The notes beneath the pieces were generated by a model. It saw nothing but the letters and a program-made list of their open reading frames with translations, was not told the origin of the DNA and searched no databases. A program made the translations under genes and the position numbers. This document shows, one piece after another, positions 1-8,780 of a stretch of 52,804 nt of DNA; position 1 is the first letter of the stretch, and every line of letters starts with the position of its first letter. Origin of the DNA: Opitutia bacterium Tous-C1TDCM (GTDB lineage: Bacteria; Verrucomicrobiota; Verrucomicrobiia; Opitutales; Opitutaceae); NCBI GenBank assembly GCA_002288455.1, contig NEUS01000011.1, forward strand, positions 1 to 52,804. The letters run 5' to 3'.

Positions 1-101
1 CCGTCGAGGTTTTGCGCGAGGCTGTTGATCGCGGTGTCGACCATGATCGACGTGGCGAAGGCGCTGCGGACCTCGTTCCATTCTTTGGCGGTGGCTTTCA
101 T
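1..101 (-). CDS. Partial CDS downstream of the ParA-like gene (product unknown)
   Basis: An ATG at 101 on the minus strand opens a frame that stays open for 33 codons to the window edge, beginning MKATAKEWNEVRSAFATSI. It starts 46 bp after the stop of the ParA-like gene on the same strand, so the two are probably co-transcribed. A small protein after a parA-like gene is often its partner, but too little is visible to assign a family. The 3' end is outside the window. Confidence 0.5.
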   Translation of the reverse strand, partial: MKATAKEWNEVRSAFATSIMVDTAINSLAQNLD

Positions 102-147
102 CGGCGAAGGGGCTTGGGCGGCGCGGTAAATCCGGCCGGGATCGGAC

Positions 148-1047
148 TCAGGCGTTGACGAGCTGGATGATTTCGCCGGCCAACTTGCGGTAATCGGAAA
201 TGACGTTGTCGCCGCCCGGTCCGGCATCGGTGGCCTCGGCGCTGACGAGCGCGACCGGCAGGCCGAGCGCCACGGCGCGACGGACGACCATGGCGTCGCG
301 GATCTGGGTATCGAAAATCTTCGCGACCGCGGCGGCGCGTTTGGCGGTCTTGAATTGGTTCAGGCGGAGCTGCATCCGCATCTTCGGGACCTCGATGTCG
401 ACGCCGGTCTTGATGGAATTGAAAACGATGCCGTGGACCTGGGCCGCGGCGCCCTGGCCGGATTTCCGGAAACTCGAGGAGAGCTGGTGGAACTTCTGCA
501 GCTTCTCTACGAGCAAGGTGAAGCCGATGAGGCTGAGCGCGTCGGGATTCGCGGGGACGTAGATTTCCGTCGAAGCAAAGACGCCGCACTGCGAGGCGCG
601 GAGAATGTTCGGCGGGCAATCGAAGAGGATGAAATCGTAGTTGGCCTCGATGGCCTGGAGCTGCTCGTAGAACACGAGGTACGGCGGGCGCTTGGGGTCG
701 CCGTTGTACTCGTTTTCCAAATCCACGAGATTGAAGGTCGTGGGAACGAGATCGAGGCCGGGCAGGAGTTTTTCGCCGCTCTTGCCCTCGACGACATCCT
801 TGATGATGAGGTCCTTCACCTGGGCGCGGCCCGGCTCGAAGATCGAGTAGATCGCGCCGTCGCCGGCGGCATTGATCTTGTTCCAACGGTCGAGTTTCAA
901 AAGCCAGATGCTGGCGTTGGACTGCGTGTCGAAATCGAAGAGCAGGACGCGCTTGCCGATTTTGGCCAAGGCCGCGGCCGTGTTGACGATCAGGGACGTC
1001 TTGCCGACGCCGCCCTTGTAGTTGATGAAGCTGATTTTTCGCGCCAT
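148..1047 (-). CDS. ParA/MinD-family ATPase
   Basis: This 299-residue protein belongs to the ParA/Soj/MinD group of deviant Walker-A P-loop ATPases, which position DNA, plasmids or protein complexes. The N-terminus shows the signature KGGVGKT at about residues 11-17, and LLFDFDTQSNAS at about 35-46 is the Walker A' region with the Asp that follows the first beta strand. DFILFDCPP near residue 138 is the Walker B segment. Length fits chromosomal ParA-like proteins. It is divergent from the GreA/B-like gene at 1154 and followed by a small partial gene; no ParB or parS is visible. Whether it acts in chromosome segregation or in positioning another cargo cannot be told. Confidence 0.85.
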   Translation of the reverse strand: MARKISFINYKGGVGKTSLIVNTAAALAKIGKRVLLFDFDTQSNASIWLLKLDRWNKINAAGDGAIYSIFEPGRAQVKDLIIKDVVEGKSGEKLLPGLDLVPTTFNLVDLENEYNGDPKRPPYLVFYEQLQAIEANYDFILFDCPPNILRASQCGVFASTEIYVPANPDALSLIGFTLLVEKLQKFHQLSSSFRKSGQGAAAQVHGIVFNSIKTGVDIEVPKMRMQLRLNQFKTAKRAAAVAKIFDTQIRDAMVVRRAVALGLPVALVSAEATDAGPGGDNVISDYRKLAGEIIQLVNA

Positions 1048-1153
1048 GCGGGATGCCCGTTGACAAGCCGGGCGAGAGACCGGTCAACATGCGGACGGTA
1101 TCCGGCGGCGCCAGACAAAAACAGGTGCGCCGCTTTTACCGAAGATTCTCGCC

Positions 1154-1651
1154 GTGAATAAGTCAGCCCTGCGCGACGCCATTCTCCAAAAACTCCGCGC
1201 GGACCTCGCGTTGCTCACTTCGGCTGCCCGGATGGCGCGCGATGAGGCGATCAGCGAGGAGAGCCGCGCGGAAAGCAAATGGGACACGCACAGCCAGGAG
1301 GCGGCGTACCTGGCGGAGGGCCAGGCCAAACTCGCGGCCGAGCTCGGCGCGAGCATCGAACTCTACGCCACGCAGCCGTGGGCGCAGTTCGGCCCGGACG
1401 ACGTCGCGGCGGTCGGCGCCGTCGTCGGTCTTCTGCCCGCGGCCGGCGCAGGGACGGGCCGGAAAGTCTGGTATTTCCTCGGGCCCAAGGCGGGCGGAAT
1501 CGACGTCTTGATCGACGGCGCGAGCGTGCTGGTGCTGACGCCGTCGTCGCCGCTCGGCCGTTTGCTCTTGGGCAAACGCCGCGGCGAGATCGTGCCCCTG
1601 CCCGGCCGCGGCAACAAGGCGGCGCCGCACGAGATCACGGACGTCGCCTAG
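1154..1651 (+). CDS. GreA/GreB-like transcription elongation factor family protein
   Basis: This 165-residue protein has the two-part layout of Gre factors. The helical N-terminal half (about 1-75) contains ESRAESKWDTHSQEAAYLA, closely matching the conserved ExRxENKxDTxxxEAxYLA stretch of short GreAB-like proteins. The C-terminal FKBP-like half ends with SSPLGRLLLGKRRGEIV (about 131-147), the hallmark SPLGxALLG segment of the GreA/GreB C-terminal domain. Gre proteins bind the RNA polymerase secondary channel and stimulate transcript cleavage. Whether the acidic tip needed for cleavage is functional here is uncertain, so it may instead act as a Gre-like regulator. Divergent from the ParA-like gene. 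Confidence 0.8.
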   Translation: MNKSALRDAILQKLRADLALLTSAARMARDEAISEESRAESKWDTHSQEAAYLAEGQAKLAAELGASIELYATQPWAQFGPDDVAAVGAVVGLLPAAGAGTGRKVWYFLGPKAGGIDVLIDGASVLVLTPSSPLGRLLLGKRRGEIVPLPGRGNKAAPHEITDVA

Positions 1652-1661
1652 GGCCGAGGCT

Positions 1662-2330
1662 TCAGTCGTTGAGGCTGAAGATTACCGGTACGGCCATGCG
1701 GAAACGCACGGCGCGGCCGGCGCGTTTGCCGGGTTCGAAGACCCAGCGCGAGACGGCGCGCAAGGTCGGCTCCTCGAACATGCGGTGATTGGAACGGACG
1801 ACGCGGGCGTCGTGCACGCGGCCGGATTCGTCGATGGTGAACTCCACCACGACCTCGCCGGCGAGGCCCGAATGCCGCGCGTCCGCGGGATAAATCGGCG
1901 CGGGTTGCAGGCGGGTGCGTGGCGCGGCGTCGAGGCCATCGATACCCAAGATATCGCCGCCGGGGCCGGTGCCGTCGGCCACGCCGGCGGCGGTCGGACG
2001 CAAGGTAGGCAGACTCGTGGTGTCGGAAAACGCGGTCGGAATCACCGGCGGCACCGGGATGGGGAAATCGCCGGGTCGGGACACGGACGGCGGCTCCGGT
2101 TGCAACGGCGGGGAAAATTCCGGGCGCGGCGCCGAGGCAGCTTGGGCCACCGACGCGGACTCTTCCGGCGGCACCGGATCCGGTTCGGGCAACGGAAGCA
2201 GCGGGAAGTAGCGAGGCGGCTCCGGAGGCGGCGCGGGATCGCGGGGAGCGGCGGAGGAATTGAAACCGAACAACGCGGCGCCGTGCAGGGCCGCGGCCAA
2301 CGAGGCGGAGAGAATCAGATCGCGTTCCAT
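1662..2330 (-). CDS. tonB: TonB family energy-transducing protein
   Basis: A 222-residue protein with the TonB plan: a single N-terminal membrane segment (about 5-24), a periplasm-spanning proline-rich stretch (about 25-95, with many PPEP/PEPDP runs), and a C-terminal TonB domain (about 135-222) containing YPADARHSGLAGEVVVEF and the terminal RFRMAVPVIF strand. TonB transmits proton-motive energy from ExbB/ExbD to outer-membrane receptors; two such receptors lie in this window (10310 and 34059), but no exbB/exbD is adjacent. It faces away from the exported protein at 2464 and converges with the Gre-like gene, with 10 bp between their stops. Confidence 0.85.
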   Translation of the reverse strand: MERDLILSASLAAALHGAALFGFNSSAAPRDPAPPPEPPRYFPLLPLPEPDPVPPEESASVAQAASAPRPEFSPPLQPEPPSVSRPGDFPIPVPPVIPTAFSDTTSLPTLRPTAAGVADGTGPGGDILGIDGLDAAPRTRLQPAPIYPADARHSGLAGEVVVEFTIDESGRVHDARVVRSNHRMFEEPTLRAVSRWVFEPGKRAGRAVRFRMAVPVIFSLND

Positions 2331-2463
2331 GATTTTTTCGGGGGTTGAGACCTTCGGAATGATGACGCGCGAAACGCGGAATTCTTAGCTGCGGGTGAGC
2401 GCGCCGGCGCGGAACGCGGCGAAGGAAGTTGATTCCCGGGGCCGGTTACCGTTTTTCCCGCGG

Positions 2464-3132
2464 ATGCGTTTTTCGGTTCTCTTTTGTTTCCTGGCGGTCC
2501 GGCTGACCGCGGCCCTGCCGCCGCCGCTCGAGGAGGCGCTGAAGACTTTCCGGGCCGATCCGCCGAAGGGCTGGAGCTTCACGCAGACGACGGCGGCCGA
2601 GGGCAAATCGACGGTCGAGCGCTTCGACGCGACACGGCCGGATTTCGACCGTTGGGCCCTGCTGCGGAAGGACGGACAGGCGCCGACGGCCACGGCGTTG
2701 AAGGAGTACCACGACACGCGGTCGCTGCGTTCGCGCACCGGCACGGCGCCGAAGTTGGTCGAGCAGCTCGACTACTCGGAAGTCGAGACCGTGGGGGAAA
2801 CGGCTGAGCGCGTGACCTACCGATGCCGGGTGCGGCCGGGCGAGAGCCGCGACCGGACGGCGCAGTTTCTCCGCGCGTCGCTGACGGTGCACAAAGCCAC
2901 GCGCACGCTCGAGACGATCGAGTTGAACAACACCGAGCCGTTCTCCCCGACGATCGGGGTGAAGATCGTTTCGTTGCGGACCCGCCTGACCTACACGTTG
3001 CCCGCGGGCGAAAGTCCGGCGTTGCCGCACTTGGTCGAAACCAAGGTGGTCGGCACGGCGTTCTGGTTCAAAACGCTCGATGCCGATCTGACCGTGACGT
3101 TTTCGGAATTCGCACCGCCGGCGAAGAAATGA
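2464..3132 (+). CDS. Exported protein of unknown function
   Basis: The ATG at 2464 is preferred over the earlier in-frame start at 2395 because it begins a clear signal peptide (MRFSVLFCFLAVRLTAALP) with a likely cut near residue 18. The mature part of about 200 residues has alternating charged and hydrophobic strands (for example RTRLTYTLPAGESPALPH) and looks like a small beta-rich periplasmic or outer-membrane-associated protein. I do not recognise a family. It is transcribed towards glgB and ends 18 bp before the glgB stop. Confidence 0.7.
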   Translation: MRFSVLFCFLAVRLTAALPPPLEEALKTFRADPPKGWSFTQTTAAEGKSTVERFDATRPDFDRWALLRKDGQAPTATALKEYHDTRSLRSRTGTAPKLVEQLDYSEVETVGETAERVTYRCRVRPGESRDRTAQFLRASLTVHKATRTLETIELNNTEPFSPTIGVKIVSLRTRLTYTLPAGESPALPHLVETKVVGTAFWFKTLDADLTVTFSEFAPPAKK

Positions 3133-3150
3133 GCCGGGCCGGCGGGCGCG

Positions 3151-5397
3151 TCACTGGCCGGCCTGCCACTTGAAGACGAAGGCCGAGAGCGGCGGCAACG
3201 TGACGACGATGGATTGGCTGAAGCCGTCGCGCTCGACCTCTTCGGCCGTGCGGCCGCCGTCGTTGCCGAGGCCGCTGCCGCCGTAGAATTCGCTGTTGGT
3301 GTTGAGCACCTCGCGCCAGAAGCCGCGGCGCGGGACGCCGATGCGGTAGTCGCGTTTGCCGCCGCCGAAGTGGCAGACCACGGCAAACAAAGTGTCCTCG
3401 CCGGGATCGCTGCGCAGGTAGGCGAGCAGGTTGGCGTCGGCGTCGTGGCAGGTCAGCCAGCGGAAGCCCTGCGGGTTGAAATCGTTCCGGCCGAGCACGG
3501 GCTCGGAGGTGTAGAGGCGGTTGAGATCGCGGACGAGCAGGCGGACGCCCTCGTGATCCGGATATTGGCAAAGATGCCAATCGAGGCTGCGGTCGTGGGC
3601 CCATTCGCGGGACTGGGCGAACTCGCTGCCCATGAAGAGCAGCTTCTTGCCCGGCCACATCCACGTGTGCGCGTAGAGGGTGCGGAGATTGGCGGCTTTT
3701 TCGCCGATGTGCCACGCGCCCATCTTGAAGAGCATCGAGGCCTTCCCGTGCACGACTTCGTCGTGGGAAAACACGGTCACGAAATTCTCGGCGTACTGGT
3801 AGAGCATGCCGAAGGTGAGATCGTTGTGGTGCCAGCGGCGGACGATCGGCTCCTTCGCGAAGTAGCGGAGGGTGTCGTTCATCCAGCCCATGTTCCACTT
3901 GTAGTCGAAGCCGAGACCGCCGTCCTTGGTCGGGCGGCTGACACCGGCGAACGACGTGCTCTCTTCGGCGATCATCGCGACGCCGGGGTAGTACGAATGG
4001 ACGAGGTCGTTGACGCGGCGGAGGAAGTCGATCGCCTCGAGGTTTTCGCGGCCGCCGTAGCGGTTGGGGATCCACTGCCCTTCTTGGCGCGAGTAATCGA
4101 GATAGAGCATCGACGCCACGGCATCGACGCGGAGGCCGTCGAGATGGTAGCGGTCGAGCCACGCGAGGGCGTTGGCGATGAGGAAACAGCGGACCTCGTT
4201 GCGCCCGTAATTGAAGATCAGCGTGCCCCAGTCCATGTGCGCGCCCTGGCGCGGATCGGTGTGTTCGTAGAGGTGCGTGCCGTCGAATTCCGCCAACGCA
4301 AAGCTGTCGCGCGGGAAATGCGCGGGCACCCAGTCGAGAATGACGCCGAGGCCGCGGCCGTGGAGGTAATCCACGAACCACGCGAAATCCTCCGGCGAGC
4401 CGAAGCGGTGGGTCGGCGCGAAGAACCCCGTGACCTGGTAGCCCCAGGAACCGTCGAAGGGGTGCTCGGCCAACGGCATGACTTCGATGTGCGTGAAGCC
4501 CATCTCGACGGCGTAGTCGGCGAGCTGCGGGGCAAGTTCGCGGTAGCTGAGCGGCCGGTCGGCGTCCTCGGGTTTCCGTTTCCAGGAACCGAGATGGACT
4601 TCGTAAATCGAGATCGGGCGGTCGAGTTGCGCGGCCTGTGCGCGGCGGCGTTCCATCCACGCGCCGTCGGTCCACGCGAAACGCGCCGGGTTGCAGACGA
4701 TGGCGGCGTTGCCCGGCGGGCCCTCGAAATAGGTGCCGTAGGGATCGGTCTTGAGGCGGACGGTGCCGTTTTGGTCGCGGATCTCGTACTTGTAGAGTTC
4801 GCCTTCGCCGAGGCCGGGGACGAACAGTTCCCAGACGCCGGAGGCGCCGAGCGAACGCATCGGGTGGAAGCGGCCGTCCCAGTGGTTGAAATTGCCGACG
4901 ACGGAAACGCGCGTCGCGGACGGGGCCCAGACGGAGAACGCCACGCCCTTCACGCCGCCGAGATCGCGGACGTGGGCGCCGAATTTGGCGTAGGCGCGGT
5001 GCTCGTTGCCTTCGTTGAAGAGATAGAGGTCCTGGTCGCCGAGCGTCGGCAAAAAGCAATACGGGTCGAAAAACTGGCGGTATTCGCCGTTCCCATACCG
5101 GACGCGCAGCTGGTAGCGGAACACGTCGGGCTGTTTCGCGATGAAGAGCTCGAACAGGCCTTCGGCGGCGACGATCGTCATCGCGTGCGTCTTCGGCGGG
5201 CTCGACCTCAGGTCCACGACCTCGCAGGCGACGGCGTCGCGCAGGAAGGCCCGCACCACCACGCCGCGGCTGCGGCGGTAGGTGCAGGGGTGCATGCCCA
5301 GCACCGAATGAGGAGTGGCGTGCCTGGCTCCGAGCAGCGCCGTGAGATCGGTTTTGGATAGAATCACGCCTTGGGGAAGTGCCGCACGGTGAGGCAT
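3151..5397 (-). CDS. glgB: 1,4-alpha-glucan branching enzyme GlgB
   Basis: A 748-residue GH13 glycogen branching enzyme, which cuts alpha-1,4-glucan chains and re-joins them as alpha-1,6 branches. Order: an N-terminal GlgB-specific domain with HATPHSVLGMHP (about 26-37), a CBM48 domain (about 120-220, VSVVGNFNHWDGR), then the GH13 barrel. The three acidic residues are visible: the nucleophile in GLRVDAVASMLYLDYSR (about 420-437), the acid/base in IAEEST (about 475) and the third in FSHDEVVHGK (about 545). Length is normal for the family. No other glycogen gene is adjacent; the upstream same-strand membrane-protein gene is 37 bp away. Confidence 0.97.
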   Translation of the reverse strand: MPHRAALPQGVILSKTDLTALLGARHATPHSVLGMHPCTYRRSRGVVVRAFLRDAVACEVVDLRSSPPKTHAMTIVAAEGLFELFIAKQPDVFRYQLRVRYGNGEYRQFFDPYCFLPTLGDQDLYLFNEGNEHRAYAKFGAHVRDLGGVKGVAFSVWAPSATRVSVVGNFNHWDGRFHPMRSLGASGVWELFVPGLGEGELYKYEIRDQNGTVRLKTDPYGTYFEGPPGNAAIVCNPARFAWTDGAWMERRRAQAAQLDRPISIYEVHLGSWKRKPEDADRPLSYRELAPQLADYAVEMGFTHIEVMPLAEHPFDGSWGYQVTGFFAPTHRFGSPEDFAWFVDYLHGRGLGVILDWVPAHFPRDSFALAEFDGTHLYEHTDPRQGAHMDWGTLIFNYGRNEVRCFLIANALAWLDRYHLDGLRVDAVASMLYLDYSRQEGQWIPNRYGGRENLEAIDFLRRVNDLVHSYYPGVAMIAEESTSFAGVSRPTKDGGLGFDYKWNMGWMNDTLRYFAKEPIVRRWHHNDLTFGMLYQYAENFVTVFSHDEVVHGKASMLFKMGAWHIGEKAANLRTLYAHTWMWPGKKLLFMGSEFAQSREWAHDRSLDWHLCQYPDHEGVRLLVRDLNRLYTSEPVLGRNDFNPQGFRWLTCHDADANLLAYLRSDPGEDTLFAVVCHFGGGKRDYRIGVPRRGFWREVLNTNSEFYGGSGLGNDGGRTAEEVERDGFSQSIVVTLPPLSAFVFKWQAGQ

Positions 5398-5434
5398 GCC
5401 CGCGTCCGCGTCTAGCCGCGAATCCGGCCGCCGC

Positions 5435-6160
5435 TCAATGATCGTGCTCGAGCGCGAGTATCAGGACGCCAAGGACGGCGAAAAGCGCGCCGAGCAGACC
5501 GGCCTCGTAGCGTTCGAAAACTTTGAGCCGGAAGCGGTCGAAGCCGAGCAAGGCGAGCCAGGTGAACAACGTCATGCCCGCAAGCGTCGCCACGGCGAGA
5601 ATCGCGCTGAGCACCCAGAAACCGCGCCAGCCGAATTGCACGCCGGACAGATAGACGGGCAGAAAGCCCTCGCACGGGGACAGGGTGAGCATGACGAAGA
5701 GTCCGCTGATCGCGGCCCATTCGCCGGAGCGCTGCGACACGAGCGGGCTGTCTTTCAATTCCTCCTGCCAATGGCTCGGTCCGGTCTCGTGCCCGCAGTG
5801 TTCGTGCGCGTGGTGCGAGCTGCCGGGCGGATGGTGGTGCAGAATGCCGCGGCCGCTGAATTGCCGCCAAAGGTAGAACGCCGCGAAACTGAGCAGCAGG
5901 CCGCCGGCGATCCACGGGAAGGCCTTGCCCATGTTCTCGTCGAGCTGGAAACCGAAATAGGCGATCCCTAGGCCGAGCAGGCTCGTCAGTAGCACGTGGC
6001 CCATGCCGGCGAGGACGGTCACGGCCATGGTTTTTACGCGGCTCCACTTCCGGGCCCGGGAGACGAGGACGAAGGGCAACCAATGCGTCGGGATCGCCGC
6101 GTGCAGAAACGCCACGGTGAAACCGGTGGCGGCGACGGTGGTCAGGACGGTGGATTGCAT
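5435..6160 (-). CDS. Membrane protein with a His-rich loop, NicO/UreH-like metal transporter family
   Basis: The ATG at 6160 (MQSTVLTT) is chosen over the GTG at 6190 because it begins directly at the first hydrophobic segment. The 241-residue product has about six membrane segments in two blocks. Between the blocks is a hydrophilic loop (about 107-140) rich in histidine (HHHPPGSSHHAHEHCGHE). Motifs such as HAAIPTHWLPF in the first segment and LSPCEGFLPVYL in the second block recall the NicO/RcnA/UreH-type nickel-cobalt transporters and related TauE-like proteins. A divalent-metal export or import role is inferred; the substrate is unknown. It ends with His-Asp-His. Confidence 0.65.
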   Translation of the reverse strand: MQSTVLTTVAATGFTVAFLHAAIPTHWLPFVLVSRARKWSRVKTMAVTVLAGMGHVLLTSLLGLGIAYFGFQLDENMGKAFPWIAGGLLLSFAAFYLWRQFSGRGILHHHPPGSSHHAHEHCGHETGPSHWQEELKDSPLVSQRSGEWAAISGLFVMLTLSPCEGFLPVYLSGVQFGWRGFWVLSAILAVATLAGMTLFTWLALLGFDRFRLKVFERYEAGLLGALFAVLGVLILALEHDH

Positions 6161-6260
6161 GCGGGAAAAGGTTGAGCCAGCCGGGCCCACGCGCGGCTGT
6201 CGACGTGAAACCTAGCAGAGTCGTCAAGGGGGGCGCAGCTTGGTTCCTTGCGAAACAGGC

Positions 6261-6315
6261 AGGGGCGCGGCTCGTCCGCGCCCGTTCGGGCAAGGCGCGC
6301 ACGAGGCGCGCCCCT
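6261..6315. repeat. REP-like imperfect inverted repeat
   Basis: Two 22-bp arms (6261-6282 and 6294-6315) match as reverse complements at 20 of 22 positions around an 11-bp GC-rich centre. The arms have the form AGGGGCGCGSCTCGTSCGCGCC. The element lies just after the amidohydrolase stop and could form a strong hairpin, acting as a terminator or being a REP/RAYT-type extragenic palindrome. No T-tract follows on either strand. Confidence 0.6.
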
Positions 6316-6321
6316 ACGGGA

Positions 6322-7206
6322 TCAAGCCCGCGCCGCCAAGCCGAGCGCACGCGCCGCGTTTTCTCCGAGTACGGCCGGCGGCATCGCCGCCGCGCGGGCC
6401 TCGGCCAGCAGTCGCGCCATTTCCGGCGCGTCCGTGGCGGCCGGATACAGCTGCAGCGGAAAATCCGAGCCAAACCAGATTTTCTCCGCGCCGACGGCCG
6501 AAACCATTTTCCGCCAGATCGAGGCATCGTAAAGCAACGGCGAGGCGGCGGTGTCGTAGCGCAGGTTCGGCAATTCCCGGAACCGCGGATCCGTCAGCGG
6601 AAACCGCCCGCCCCAATGCGCCAGCACGAAGATCGTCCGCGGATGCGCGCGCGCCCAGCCCACGAAGTCGTTGGCCGGCGTTTCGATTTTCCCGGGGTAC
6701 GGCCGGCCCTGCGGATCGGTGACGTGCACGTTGACCGGCAGCCCGAGATCTCCGGCCGTCGCGAAGATTTGCGCCAATCCCGGATCGTCCGCGGCGATAC
6801 CCTGCGCCGGCGGCGAGAGCTCCCCCACCCCGCAAAACCCAGCATCGCGCGCCTGGCGCAAGTCGGCGGCGACGGCGTCCGGGCCCGTGCCGGCGTGGAT
6901 GCTCGCGAAGGCGGAAAAACGATCCGGGTGGGCCCGCACGGCGGCGGCGTAGAAGCGGTTTTGCCAAAGGCAAGTGTCCGGCTTTTCCCAATACCAACCG
7001 AGCAGGACCGCTCGGTCGATGCCGGCGGCATCCATCGCCCGCAGCAACTCCGCCACCGTCGGGAAACCCTGCACGGCCCGGCCGTCCCGGCGGCGCCGGG
7101 TGCAGAGCCGCGCCCAATGGGGTTCGCCTTGCGCCGCGGCCCAGCCGCCGGGGTCGGCGCCGACCTCCGGCGGATACAAATGCACGTGGGCATCAATAAC
7201 TGGCAT
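6322..7206 (-). CDS. Amidohydrolase (amidohydrolase 2 / TIM-barrel metal-dependent hydrolase)
   Basis: A 294-residue protein of the amidohydrolase-related (AMDHD_2-type) superfamily. It begins MPVIDAHVHLYP, giving the metal-binding HxH at residues 7 and 9. Later barrel strands supply VNVHVTD (about 165), FVLAHWGGRFP (about 200) and the metal-binding Asp in WFGSDFPL (about 250). The C-terminal VLGENAARALGL is typical of this family, in which a Gxxx(N)AxxLF/L helix closes the barrel. Family members are hydrolases or decarboxylases; the substrate is not predictable here. The neighbouring purine transporter and later adenine deaminase hint at, but do not prove, a catabolic role. Confidence 0.8.
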   Translation of the reverse strand: MPVIDAHVHLYPPEVGADPGGWAAAQGEPHWARLCTRRRRDGRAVQGFPTVAELLRAMDAAGIDRAVLLGWYWEKPDTCLWQNRFYAAAVRAHPDRFSAFASIHAGTGPDAVAADLRQARDAGFCGVGELSPPAQGIAADDPGLAQIFATAGDLGLPVNVHVTDPQGRPYPGKIETPANDFVGWARAHPRTIFVLAHWGGRFPLTDPRFRELPNLRYDTAASPLLYDASIWRKMVSAVGAEKIWFGSDFPLQLYPAATDAPEMARLLAEARAAAMPPAVLGENAARALGLAARA

Positions 7207-7214
7207 TGTATTAG

Positions 7215-7282
7215 CTCGTTGACCCGACTTTCTAGCACCTCGGTTTCACGGCAGGACAACGCCTGCCCGGACCGAGAACGAG
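7215..7282 (+). promoter_or_regulatory. Structured leader of the NCS2 permease gene; candidate purine-class (xanthine/NMT1-like) riboswitch
   Basis: The 5' leader can fold as three nested or stacked helices: CTCGTT (7215-7220) with AACGAG (7277-7282), CTCGGT (7239-7244) with ACCGAG (7271-7276), and GGCAGG (7250-7255) with CCTGCC (7262-7267). An asymmetric internal loop TTCAC / CGG lies between the last two helices. It ends 11 bp before the start codon, where no Shine-Dalgarno sequence is visible. Structured RNAs of two helices with a conserved internal loop in front of NCS2 purine permease genes are known as the NMT1 or xanthine riboswitch. The structure is seen; the riboswitch identity is a guess from memory of that class. 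Confidence 0.4.
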
Positions 7283-7293
7283 AACGAACTTCC

Positions 7294-8631
7294 ATGCTCA
7301 ACCGGCTCTTTCACCTCGACCAAAACCAGACGACCGTCGGCCGCGAACTGCAGGCCGGGCTCACGACCTTCGCGGCGATGGCCTACATTCTCGCCGTGAA
7401 TCCGGCGATCTTGGCCAACACCGGCATGGACAAGGCCGCGCTCGTCACGGTCACCGCGCTCACCGCCGCGATCGCGACGCTGATCATGGCGCTGCTGACC
7501 AACTACCCGCTCGCGCTGGCGCCCGGCATGGGGATCAACGCGTTCTTCACGTTCACGATGGTGCTCGGCCGCGGCGTGCCGTGGTCCGAGGCCCTCGGCA
7601 TGGTCTTCGTCAACGGCGTGATTTTCCTCCTGCTTTCGGTGACCGGCGTCCGGGAAAAAATCATCGCCGCCATCCCGCACGCCCTGAAAATCGCCGTCAC
7701 CTGCGGCATCGGCCTGTTCATCGCTTTCATCGGCTTGAAGAACGGCGGCGTCATCGTGGCCAATCCCGCGACCTTCGTGTCGCACGGCGACTTCGCCTCC
7801 GGCCCCGTCGCGCTTTGCCTTTTCGGTATCGTGCTGACCGCCGTGCTCGTCGCGCGCCGCGTGCCCGGCGCGATCGTCATCAGCATCGCGGCCGTCACCG
7901 TGATCGGGCTCTTCGTCACCGCCGGCGGCGGCAAGATGGTCACCCAATTCCCCGGCAAACTGGTCGACTTGCCGGCGTCGCCCGCGCCGGTGTTCCTCAA
8001 GCTCACGTTCCAGTTTCTGACCAACAGCAACGCCCTGCTGCTGGCCCTCCCGCTGATTCTCACGCTCCTGCTCGTCGACATGTTCGACAACATCGGGACC
8101 TTGATCGGCGTCACGAAGCGCGCCGGATTCCTGCGGCCCGACGGCACCTTGCCCAAGGCCGGCCGCGCCCTGCTCGCGGACTCGATCGCCACGCTGCTCA
8201 GCGCGCTCTTCGGCACTTCGACGGTTGTGAGCTACATCGAATCGGCCTCCGGCGTCGAAGCCGGCGGCCGCACCGGCCTCACGGCGGTGACGACCGCGGG
8301 CCTCATGCTCGTCGCGCTGTTTTTCACGCCGTTGATTTTGATGGTGCCCGCGGCCGCGACCGCCCCGGCGCTCGTGATTGTCGGCGTGTTCATGATGCAA
8401 TCGATCACCGAGATCGAAATGACGGACTTCAAAATCGCGGCTCCGGCCGTGCTGACGATCTTGGCCATTCCGCTCACCTTCAGCATCGCGGAAGGCATCG
8501 GCCTCGGCCTGATCTTGGCGGCGCTGCTCGCCGTCGGTCTCGGCGAAACGAAACGCATGACGACGCTCGGCTACGTGCTCGCCGGCATCTTCTTCCTCCA
8601 GTTCTTCCACATCTGGCCCTTCGGTTCCTGA
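7294..8631 (+). CDS. NCS2 family permease, AzgA/PbuG (adenine/guanine/hypoxanthine) type
   Basis: A 445-residue inner-membrane transporter, about 12 to 14 hydrophobic segments. The start MLNRLFHLDQNQTTVGRELQAG is the typical beginning of AzgA-like permeases (xTxxREhxAGLTTFxxMAYIL), and NPAILANTGM, ALAPGMGINAFF and GTSTVVSYIESASGVEAGGRTG are further signatures of this subgroup, which imports purine bases with protons. An earlier in-frame start at 6172 would add nearly 1.1 kb of sequence antisense to the amidohydrolase and is rejected. The gene follows a structured leader, and converges with a second NCS2 permease of the UraA/PbuX type. Adenine deaminase is encoded 4 kb downstream. Confidence 0.9.
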   Translation: MLNRLFHLDQNQTTVGRELQAGLTTFAAMAYILAVNPAILANTGMDKAALVTVTALTAAIATLIMALLTNYPLALAPGMGINAFFTFTMVLGRGVPWSEALGMVFVNGVIFLLLSVTGVREKIIAAIPHALKIAVTCGIGLFIAFIGLKNGGVIVANPATFVSHGDFASGPVALCLFGIVLTAVLVARRVPGAIVISIAAVTVIGLFVTAGGGKMVTQFPGKLVDLPASPAPVFLKLTFQFLTNSNALLLALPLILTLLLVDMFDNIGTLIGVTKRAGFLRPDGTLPKAGRALLADSIATLLSALFGTSTVVSYIESASGVEAGGRTGLTAVTTAGLMLVALFFTPLILMVPAAATAPALVIVGVFMMQSITEIEMTDFKIAAPAVLTILAIPLTFSIAEGIGLGLILAALLAVGLGETKRMTTLGYVLAGIFFLQFFHIWPFGS

Positions 8632-8664
8632 GGAAATTGGCGGAAAGGAAAATCCACGGAACGG

Positions 8665-8775
8665 GTAACCACTGATGGGCACTGATGTTCACTAATGGAG
8701 GGAAATGACTCCGCCGGTCCGGAGCCTCATTCCGGTCTTCTGCATCAGTGAGAATCAGTGCCCATCAGTGGTTAA
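8665..8775. repeat. 32-bp inverted repeat between convergent NCS2 permease genes
   Basis: The arms 8665-8696 and 8744-8775 are nearly perfect reverse complements (core TAACCACTGATGGGCACTGA), separated by a 47-bp GC-richer centre. The arms also contain internal ACTGAT tandem units. The element fills the space between two convergent genes, so it could serve as a bidirectional terminator; it also looks like a dispersed non-coding repeat. No coding capacity. Confidence 0.75.
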
Positions 8776-8780
8776 CTTCT

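Noticed and set aside
6172..7293. N-terminal extension of the AzgA-type permease
   Set aside because: It would be encoded antisense to the amidohydrolase and has no family similarity; the permease begins at 7294.
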